DNA from: a virus | IMG/VR virus record: IMGVR_UViG_3300033153_007345 | Span: 1 to 54,173 of that record | Length of the DNA: 54,173 nt | Strand: one strand, 5' to 3' | Part shown: positions 47,150 to 52,389 of the stretch, piece after piece | How the letters are laid out: the number at the start of each line of letters is the position of its first letter | Numbering within the stretch: the first letter of the stretch is position 1 | Program-made: the position numbers and the translations under genes | Notes under the pieces: generated by a model | What the model saw: the letters and a program-made list of their open reading frames with translations, nothing else | Databases searched by the model: none | Told to the model about the DNA's origin: nothing

Positions 47150-47600
47150 TGTCCACAAGGGCGGAGTACATGAGATCGACGTACCTGAGATTGAGACAGA
47201 TGATGATTGTTATCATCTTGGTGACATCCACGATCTAAAGGGATGCAAGAAGAAGAGGGTTAATGCTGTCAAGTACCTCATCGGTCGTCTGCGTACAGCA
47301 AGCGCCCACTATGTCTCTGGTAACCACGAGCTGGGGACGGATAGCGAATTCTTCCATCACGTCCATAACGGCGTCTTATTCACGCATGGGGATATCCCAG
47401 CGTGGGGTTTTGCGAAGGCTAAGAAGTTCAGGAACAAGAAACCAGGGCGTGGGTTCTTTAGTCGCAATCTTCTGCGTCCGATCTACTCGCTGCGAGGACT
47501 CAAGAATATGGCGACCTGCGCATCATTCTACTGTCCCGTGGCTACCACGAACTGGATATATAGAAAGGAAATTGGAAAATGGACACAGTACTTACAATGA
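47127..47600 (+). CDS. Minimal calcineurin-like metallophosphatase (157 aa)
   Basis: The motifs HLGDIHD (GD), VSGNHE (GNH-E) and FTHGDIP (GH/D) come in the right order for the metallophosphoesterase superfamily, but spacing is short: there are only about 30-40 residues between them. The usual first DxH motif is only weakly matched by WVDVHKG near the N-terminus. Substrate unknown; phage homologues act on nucleotides or nucleic-acid ends. ATG at 47127 with GGGGAG upstream is preferred over the GTG just before it. Confidence 0.7.
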   Translation: MRRRVWVDVHKGGVHEIDVPEIETDDDCYHLGDIHDLKGCKKKRVNAVKYLIGRLRTASAHYVSGNHELGTDSEFFHHVHNGVLFTHGDIPAWGFAKAKKFRNKKPGRGFFSRNLLRPIYSLRGLKNMATCASFYCPVATTNWIYRKEIGKWTQYLQ

Positions 47601-47857
47601 AAGACTCTAGGCAGGAAGCTATCTTGAAGATGGCTGAGGGCAACCCAGGGGCTCTAAATGTTTTGTTGATGCTATGTCTGGGGGAATCACCTTTGACAGG
47701 ATTTTCAGAAATGCTGCGGTTAGACAGTCTAGACATTCGTGGACCTAAGATTTGGGTTGGGTACAAAGATGTCTGCGGCAAGGACCTAGAAGTCTTTCGA
47801 GACAAAATAAAAAAATCTGGTGATGAACTGAAGAAAGCCATAGCAAGTAACTTTTGA
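47579..47857 (+). CDS. Hypothetical protein (92 aa)
   Basis: No named family. Helix-rich N-terminus (DSRQEAILKMAEGNPGALNV) and a KIWVGYKDVCGKDLEVFRD strand-helix segment. Small phage proteins of this type (GNPGALNVL...GP.IW..YKD.CG.D...F) are common, with no known function. It overlaps the metallophosphatase gene. Confidence 0.65.
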   Translation: MDTVLTMKDSRQEAILKMAEGNPGALNVLLMLCLGESPLTGFSEMLRLDSLDIRGPKIWVGYKDVCGKDLEVFRDKIKKSGDELKKAIASNF

Positions 47858-47888
47858 CGAACTTATGACAGAACTAGGAGAAAAGATC

Positions 47889-48314
47889 ATGGAACAATTT
47901 TTAGAATTGTGCAGACAAGCATGGGAACAGAAGGCGGAAGTTGAAAAGATCAGGGAAGAGCTCAAGAAGGCTAACGCCAGCCTGGTTAAGACAAAGGCGT
48001 CCGTAGACAAATGGATGGAGGAGACCGAGCTGGAGAAGCAGCACGTACCAGGGTTTGGTACTCTCTATCGCCAGAAGAAGTTCTCCATAAAGGTACCCAA
48101 GACACCAGAGGACAAGCTGGCGCTATTCAATTGGATATCGGCCAACAAGGGCGAGGATGTCCTATTTGCGCTCCAGTCCATAGCGAGCCCTACGGTCAAC
48201 GCACTATACAAAGAGGAGCTGGAGATCGCTAAAAAGGAGGGTAACGTGGACTTCAATATCCCTGGTATCTCGGGGCCGAAACTCTACTGGGATATTGGGA
48301 TGAGAAAAGGCTAG
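47889..48314 (+). CDS. Hypothetical replication-module protein (141 aa)
   Basis: An N-terminal coiled coil (LCRQAWEQKAEVEKIREELK, about residues 8-45) precedes a conserved-looking domain (VPGFGTLYRQKKFSIKVPKT, ALFNWISANKGEDVLFALQS, LYWDIGMRKG). Similar proteins occur before SSB- or recombinase-like genes in other phages. The ATG at 47889 has AGGAG at the right distance; an ATG at 47865 adds eight residues but lacks a ribosome site. Confidence 0.6.
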   Translation: MEQFLELCRQAWEQKAEVEKIREELKKANASLVKTKASVDKWMEETELEKQHVPGFGTLYRQKKFSIKVPKTPEDKLALFNWISANKGEDVLFALQSIASPTVNALYKEELEIAKKEGNVDFNIPGISGPKLYWDIGMRKG

Positions 48315-48319
48315 TACCG

Positions 48320-48347
48320 TGCTAGCGGATGTGCTAGCATTGTTTTT
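48320..48347 (+). terminator. Intrinsic terminator
   Basis: Stem TGCTAGC/GCTAGCA (48320-48326 with 48333-48339), 6-base loop, then TTGTTTTT. It lies between the 47889 gene and the SSB-like gene. Confidence 0.75.
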
Positions 48348-48382
48348 AGTAGAGCAATTCATTTTGTAAAGGAACGTGAGAC

Positions 48383-49108
48383 ATGACAGCAGTAGCAAAA
48401 AAGCAAGAAGACGCAGCAATGGCAGCCTACGCAAATGACCTAATGGATGATGTGCCCGTGGAAGTGCAGGACATAACCATCCCCAAGATTCTTTTGCAAC
48501 AGTCCCAGTCTGGGATGTTTAAAGAGGGGAAGTCAAAGATAGGTGAGATCCGAGGATCCATGGAAGCAAACCTCATTGCAGGATCAGGGGAAGAAGTTGA
48601 GTTCATTCCTTTTGGTGTATTCAAAACGTGGGTGACAGTAAAAGTGGCTGGTGGTCAGTTCGTGACCGAGATCCCATACGCCAGTGCTCGGCTTGAAAGA
48701 GAGTCAGTCTTGGATGGGGTTGATGTGCGCAACTACCAGCAGCTTAACTACTACTGCTTGCTGCCCAAGGATATAGAGACAGGAGTCTACATGCCCTACG
48801 TGATCAGCTTCCGGTCTACTAGCTACATGGCTGGCAAAGCCCTGGAGACTAAGCGCGCGCTGCTTGCTGAGTTCAATAAGCCACTATGCTTCAAGACATT
48901 CAAGCTGTGGAGCAAAGGCGATAGGAACGATGCGGGTAACGACTACCAGGTATTCAACGTATCCGAGTCTAGGAACACAGAGCCCAAGGAGCTAGAAGCT
49001 GTGGCAGAGTGGAATAAAATAATCAAAACCAAAAACGTCGTTGTGGATGACAGCGACAACACAGCCACGGAAAAACGAGAAGGTTCCTCTGGCCAAGATG
49101 AATTTTAG
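48383..49108 (+). CDS. SSB-like protein, candidate (241 aa)
   Basis: A beta-rich core (DITIPKILLQQSQSGMFKEG, EVEFIPFGVFKTWVTVKVAG, MPYVISFRSTSYMAGKALET) followed by an acidic, disordered tail ending GSSGQDEF. The acidic C-terminus with a final Phe is typical of single-stranded DNA-binding proteins such as T7 gp2.5, where it contacts polymerase. The family occurs near phage replication genes. It lies after a terminator, so it should have its own promoter, which I could not define. Assignment is by analogy. Confidence 0.55.
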   Translation: MTAVAKKQEDAAMAAYANDLMDDVPVEVQDITIPKILLQQSQSGMFKEGKSKIGEIRGSMEANLIAGSGEEVEFIPFGVFKTWVTVKVAGGQFVTEIPYASARLERESVLDGVDVRNYQQLNYYCLLPKDIETGVYMPYVISFRSTSYMAGKALETKRALLAEFNKPLCFKTFKLWSKGDRNDAGNDYQVFNVSESRNTEPKELEAVAEWNKIIKTKNVVVDDSDNTATEKREGSSGQDEF

Positions 49109-49137
49109 TCCGACCGTGAGCTAGAAAGGTGAAACCA

Positions 49138-49773
49138 ATGTATCGACGATTCATGCTCTGGCTCATGACCACCCCTTTTTACAAGTGGGTGGTGCTTACC
49201 GTCATTCCCAAAGTACGCTTTTCAACAGGATACACCATGCTGACTGGTCGACACTATCACGCCCTTTACGAGGCTATGGAAACAGGAGACTGGATCTTCA
49301 CCGTGGACAAGAGTTCCCTAACCGGGTGGTCTATCATGAAGCTGACAGGTGGTTCTGTGAGCCACGCAGCGCAGTGCGTGGATAAAGGGAATCCTGAATG
49401 GGAAATTGGCGAGATGATCGGTACAGGATATGAGAAAGCTACGCTCTTCGATCTCGTCCACCAAGCATCGAGAGTCATCATCGCAGACCACCCCGACTGG
49501 TTTAGCGAATATCGTTTTGATATGGCATGCAGAAACAAGTCGTTTGTAGACGCAATATACGACACCCAATTTGACCTTGATGAGCTACCAGTTGGAACTT
49601 CGATGCTGGCGTGTTCAGAGCTTCTCTATCACAGTGATTTCGATCGTACTGTAGAGGTCAACCTGGAGGATGTAGGGGGGCTTGGGAAACCCTACATATC
49701 TCCGCAAGGGCTTTTGAATGGCAAGGGCTTACGGATCAAGGCAGACACTGCCAAGATGAACTTTGAGGAGTAG
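49138..49773 (+). CDS. YiiX/NlpC-P60-like papain-fold protein (211 aa)
   Basis: The order GDWIFTVDKS...TGGSVSHAAQ...MLACSELLYH matches permuted NlpC/P60 (YiiX/LRAT-like) proteins, with His of SHAA and Cys of ACSE as likely catalytic pair. An N-terminal basic, hydrophobic stretch (YRRFMLWLMTTPFYKWVVLT) may bind the membrane. Such proteins hydrolyse amide or ester bonds in peptides or lipids. It lies among takeover and replication genes, not lysis genes, so host targeting is likelier than lysis. ATG 49138 follows AAAGGTG. Confidence 0.65.
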   Translation: MYRRFMLWLMTTPFYKWVVLTVIPKVRFSTGYTMLTGRHYHALYEAMETGDWIFTVDKSSLTGWSIMKLTGGSVSHAAQCVDKGNPEWEIGEMIGTGYEKATLFDLVHQASRVIIADHPDWFSEYRFDMACRNKSFVDAIYDTQFDLDELPVGTSMLACSELLYHSDFDRTVEVNLEDVGGLGKPYISPQGLLNGKGLRIKADTAKMNFEE

Positions 49774-49776
49774 CAT

Positions 49777-50022
49777 ATGAAATTTAAGATTCAACTGATC
49801 ACAAAATGCGGATGCACAAAGATGGTTGATCAGGTTTTTGATGCGCCTCCGCACAGAACGCACAGAACGTACAGAGTACCGCTAGTCACGATGACGGTAT
49901 TCAACATAGAGATAACTCCTTCTCCTTCTTTTGTTACCGATGCTAGGGAGTTTGAATACAAAGGCAAAACAGTAACTAATGACGACTACGATGTATGTGT
50001 TTTTATTTATGAGGAAATCTGA
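49777..50022 (+). CDS. Hypothetical protein (81 aa)
   Basis: No family is recognised. Beta-rich, with an early CGC and an RTHRTYRVPLV strand. Strong GAGGAG ribosome site. Small phage proteins with a KCGC start, His/Arg strands and an aromatic end are known without function. Confidence 0.6.
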   Translation: MKFKIQLITKCGCTKMVDQVFDAPPHRTHRTYRVPLVTMTVFNIEITPSPSFVTDAREFEYKGKTVTNDDYDVCVFIYEEI

Positions 50023-50033
50023 GGAGTAAGAAG

Positions 50034-50384
50034 ATGGCATTAGAAACGCTCAAAGGCGTGAAAGAAATAGGTGGGTTTGGAGTTTGTGAATATTACAAGG
50101 ATCAAATTATCAAGGAAAAAGATCAATTTGTAGAAGTTGATCACAGATTTAATTCTCTTCACTTTCAGCTACAGAATGGCCCGATCAAAGAGGTTGGGGT
50201 CAATGGCTGTCGAGTAGATACCTTGATCCACGCTGCTTGGCTTATTATTGGTATGCTAAATGGAAAGTATCACAGCGACTACAACGTAGAAGCATTGAAC
50301 CACCTGGGCCTAGCTATACAGGCGTTGGATGCTAGGACAAGGGACCGTGAGATTAGTGGCGTAGAGGGAACAAGTAAAGCATAA
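50034..50384 (+). CDS. Tad1/Acb2-like candidate anti-defence protein (116 aa)
   Basis: The C-terminal 75 residues match the pattern I know from the Acb2/Tad1 hairpin family: a HFQLQNGPIKEVGVNGC block (43-59), a helix with IHAAWLIIGML, then EALNHLGLAIQALDARTRDRE and GVEGT (109-113). Members bind cyclic (oligo)nucleotide signals and block Thoeris or CBASS defence. Arg101 and Arg105, four apart, are placed like ligand-binding arginines of Tad1 as I recall them. The N-terminal 40 residues are unusual. Function in this phage is inferred. Confidence 0.65.
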   Translation: MALETLKGVKEIGGFGVCEYYKDQIIKEKDQFVEVDHRFNSLHFQLQNGPIKEVGVNGCRVDTLIHAAWLIIGMLNGKYHSDYNVEALNHLGLAIQALDARTRDREISGVEGTSKA

Positions 50385-50582
50385 GCAGCTGGGAGCGATG
50401 TGGGAAGCTGGGCGGCCCTCTCTGCGATGGCCTTAATCACAGACTAGCCCTGGAGACACACAGGAAGACCCGTAGGTTAGCCTTAATTGTCTAGATCGGA
50501 TGAATAGACGGGGGTAAACCGATCATGGCCCTGGTCGCGTGGGGCCTCCCAGTAGAACAAAACAACAATTAAAGGAATTGAA
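50385..50582 (+). other. Non-coding 198-bp stretch
   Basis: No plausible gene. It is GC-richer than its surroundings and holds short inverted repeats such as GATCGG/CCGATC (about 50494 and 50518) and GGGCGGCCC. It ends in the 20-bp repeat found again at 51339. A structured 5' leader or small RNA is possible; no known RNA family is recognised. Confidence 0.4.
50549..50568 (+). repeat. 20-bp direct repeat, copy 1
   Basis: CCAGTAGAACAAAACAACAA is identical to 51339-51358. Both copies lie just before the ribosome site of a gene and bracket the 50583 gene plus the hexanucleotide arrays. Confidence 0.9.
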
Positions 50583-50897
50583 ATGCAGTTATCGTTAAAA
50601 GATTTGAAAGAACTATTTGGCAGCTCAGAAGAGCCACACCCGTACAAAATTGGAGAGAAGTACTTAGTTAGAACTATCACTATGATTTACACTGGCAGGC
50701 TAAAGGCTGTGTATAAGCAAGAGCTAGTACTTGAAGATGTGGCTTGGGTAGCAGAAACATCTAGATGGGCAGAATGCTTGAAGAATGGGGATATGGAAGA
50801 GATAGAACCGTACCCCACTGGTGAGGTTATTATCGGAAGAGGAGCTATTTTAGATGTTCCTGTCTGGGCTCATGATTTGCTGAGAGAACAGAAGTGA
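50583..50897 (+). CDS. Conserved phage protein next to a simple-repeat array (104 aa)
   Basis: A beta-rich protein with KIGEKYLVRTITMIYTGRLK, LVLEDVAWVAETSRWAECLK, and GEVIIGRGAILDVPVW. I believe similar proteins occur in other phages and prophage-like elements, often beside genes of simple dipeptide repeats, but no function is known to me. AAAGG precedes the ATG. Its stop overlaps the GTG start of the first repeat frame (GTGA). Confidence 0.65.
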   Translation: MQLSLKDLKELFGSSEEPHPYKIGEKYLVRTITMIYTGRLKAVYKQELVLEDVAWVAETSRWAECLKNGDMEEIEPYPTGEVIIGRGAILDVPVWAHDLLREQK

Positions 50898-51088
50898 ATC
50901 AAGCATTAATGAGTGAATCGTGGTCTAGGTCTTGGTCTTGGTCTGTGTCTGTGTCTAGGTCTAGGTCTAGGTTTTGGTCTAGGTCTAGGTCTAGGTCTAG
51001 GTCTAGGTCTGGGTCTAGGTCTTGGTCTAGGTCTAGGTCTGGGTCTAGGTCTTGGTCTGGGTCTTGGTCTAGGAGTAAATGTATATGA
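50894..51088 (+). CDS. Ser-[Arg/Trp/Gly] repeat protein 1, candidate (64 aa)
   Basis: Read in this frame the array encodes a leader MNQALMSES then (Ser-Arg/Trp/Gly/Val/Phe) dipeptides, ending SKCI. It starts at GTG overlapping the preceding stop and its own stop overlaps the ATG of the second repeat frame, the coupling style of this operon. Two other plus-strand frames are also open (Gly-Leu repeats from 50913). Whether any is translated is uncertain. An Arg/Ser-rich chain would be disordered and could bind nucleic acid. Confidence 0.4.
   Translation: MNQALMSESWSRSWSWSVSVSRSRSRFWSRSRSRSRSRSGSRSWSRSRSGSRSWSGSWSRSKCI
50921..51073 (+). repeat. GGTCTN hexanucleotide array 1
   Basis: About 25 tandem GGTCTN units with N = A, T or G, never C, plus a few variants (TGTCTG, GGTTTT). 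The leader sequence 50895-50932 is repeated at 51086-51123. The plus strand has a GG tract every 6 bases, which could form two-tetrad G-quadruplexes. Confidence 0.97.
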
Positions 51089-51345
51089 ATCAAGCATTAA
51101 TGAGTGAATCGTGGTCTAGGTCTAGGTCTAGGTCTTGGTCTAGGTCTAGGTCTAGGTCTGGGTCTAGGTCTTGGTCTTGTTCTGGGTCTTGGTCTTGTTC
51201 TGGGTCTAGGTCTTGGTCTGGGTCTAGGTCTGGGTCTAGGTCTAGGTCTAGGTCTGGGTCTAGGTCTAGGTCTAGGTCTTGGTCTTGGTCTTGGTCTGGG
51301 TCTTGGTCTGGGTCTAGGTCTGGGTCTAGGTCTAGGAACCAGTAG
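51085..51345 (+). CDS. Ser-[Arg/Trp/Gly] repeat protein 2, candidate (86 aa)
   Basis: A second copy of the repeat frame with the same leader MNQALMSES, then Ser-Arg/Trp/Gly/Cys dipeptides, ending SRSRNQ. The ATG has an AGGAG site 9 bases upstream and overlaps the stop of the first copy (ATGA), which favours this frame. A Gly-Leu frame (51104-51379) also stays open. The array is longer than copy 1, consistent with unit expansion by slippage. Not a confirmed gene. Confidence 0.4.
   Translation: MNQALMSESWSRSRSRSWSRSRSRSGSRSWSCSGSWSCSGSRSWSGSRSGSRSRSRSGSRSRSRSWSWSWSGSWSGSRSGSRSRNQ
51112..51336 (+). repeat. GGTCTN hexanucleotide array 2
   Basis: About 37 tandem GGTCTN units, with TGTTCT variants in the middle. 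N is again A, T or G only. Together with array 1 it makes about 380 bp of near-perfect hexanucleotide repeat, very unusual for a compact phage genome. Confidence 0.97.
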
Positions 51346-51358
51346 AACAAAACAACAA
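51339..51358 (+). repeat. 20-bp direct repeat, copy 2
   Basis: Exact copy of 50549-50568, directly after the second array and before the next ribosome site. Confidence 0.9.
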
Positions 51359-51371
51359 GGAGAACAGAGTA

Positions 51372-51482
51372 ATGATTAGCATAACCACACTAGTATTTTT
51401 TTGTATTGCTGCGTGTAGTTTTGGGTTTGCTGGAGGAATTAAGTACACACAAAAGATATACGGCAGGAGGATCAGTAAGTGA
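51372..51482 (+). CDS. Small membrane protein (36 aa)
   Basis: A single N-terminal membrane span (ISITTLVFFCIAACSFGFAG) and a short basic tail (KYTQKIYGRRISK), so it should sit in the inner membrane with the tail inside. AAGGAGAACAGAGTA precedes the ATG. Its stop overlaps the GTG start of the exonuclease gene (GTGA). Confidence 0.55.
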   Translation: MISITTLVFFCIAACSFGFAGGIKYTQKIYGRRISK

Positions 51483-52210
51483 TAGTACTTGGATTAGACG
51501 TAGAAACTACAGGGCTCAGCGCAGACAAAGACAGAATCACGGAACTGGGGATGGTGCTCTACGATACGGAGCGCAAGCAACCGATCAAAATGTACAGCGA
51601 GTATGTCAAGATCGAAGGCGAGGTCTCCGCACTCATCACAGAATTGACTGGCATAACCAACGGTGACCTACAAACTTACGGTTTGCCCATCGAAAAGGTA
51701 CTCGCAGACTATATAGACTTTGCAAACGATGCCGAATACATCGTTGCACATAACGCTCCCTTTGATCGGGGCTTTCTAGTGTCGGAGTTTAGTAGAGAAT
51801 ACGCACAAGACAAGATACCCAGTAACCCGTGGCTAGACACCAGCTGTGATGTGGACTACCCAGAGGGGATTAAGACAAGAAAGCTGGAGTTCCTCGCAGC
51901 ATCCCACGGGTTTATAAACCCATGGAGTCACCGAGCCATATTCGATGTGCTCACGATGTTGAAGGTGTTGGACAACTACGATGTTGAACAGGTAACCAAA
52001 CTCGCTGCGGAGGAAAAAGTAACTCTCGTGGCAGTTTGTATGAAACCTTGGTTGGATAAAGCAGAAGATGGGAAGAAGGAAACGGATATAGCTAGGTCTT
52101 TGGGTTTCAGATGGAGCGGAGGAAAGAAGTCATGGTTAAAAGAAGTAAGGTCAAGCCAAGTAAAGGCGGAACAAAGCAACAGCAAAATAATGGTACGGGT
52201 GCTGGTATGA
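51479..52210 (+). CDS. DnaQ-like DEDDh 3'-5' exonuclease (243 aa)
   Basis: An RNase H-like exonuclease of the DnaQ superfamily: motif I GLDVETTGL (Asp7, Glu9), motif II VAHNAPFDRGFL (about 88-99) and motif III with HRAIFDVL (His about 151, Asp about 155), the DEDDh set. Domain residues 1-170; the Lys-rich C-terminal part (about 175-243) has a GFRWSGGKKSWLKEV segment, similar to short domains added to other phage exonucleases. It may proofread or trim 3' ends for the adjacent polymerase. Starts at GTG. Confidence 0.88.
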   Translation: MIVLGLDVETTGLSADKDRITELGMVLYDTERKQPIKMYSEYVKIEGEVSALITELTGITNGDLQTYGLPIEKVLADYIDFANDAEYIVAHNAPFDRGFLVSEFSREYAQDKIPSNPWLDTSCDVDYPEGIKTRKLEFLAASHGFINPWSHRAIFDVLTMLKVLDNYDVEQVTKLAAEEKVTLVAVCMKPWLDKAEDGKKETDIARSLGFRWSGGKKSWLKEVRSSQVKAEQSNSKIMVRVLV

Positions 52211-52389
52211 AGAAGACAACATTTGCAATCCCGGCTAAAAGGAATGTAGTTCTCTACGCCAGGGTGACTGAGAAAAACAAAACCTTTTTGGCAAAAGCGG
52301 CCAAGAAGGAAGGTGTTAGCGAGTCCGCTTTGGTTGACCACGTACTGGATTGGTATAGAAATGCTAGTAACAAGAGAAAATCAAAGTGA
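52132..52389 (+). CDS. Ribbon-helix-helix-like protein overlapping exonuclease and polymerase genes (85 aa)
   Basis: A Lys-rich disordered leader (VKRSKVKPSKGGTKQQQNNG) is followed by a strand-helix-helix domain (RNVVLYARVTEKNKTFLAKA, SESALVDHVLDWYRNA) typical of RHH proteins. The ATG at 52132 follows GGAGG; an ATG at 52207 would give just the RHH part. It overlaps the exonuclease by 79 bases and the polymerase start by 29, an economical arrangement. Likely a regulator or DNA-binding accessory. Confidence 0.65.
   Translation: MVKRSKVKPSKGGTKQQQNNGTGAGMKKTTFAIPAKRNVVLYARVTEKNKTFLAKAAKKEGVSESALVDHVLDWYRNASNKRKSK

Noticed and set aside
50906-51350. Minus-strand frames with Arg-Pro and Asp-Leu/Asp-Pro dipeptide repeats across the hexanucleotide arrays
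   Set aside because: They arise from the same 6-bp repeat read in other frames. They have no ribosome site and oppose the local operon. Kept only as part of the array finding.
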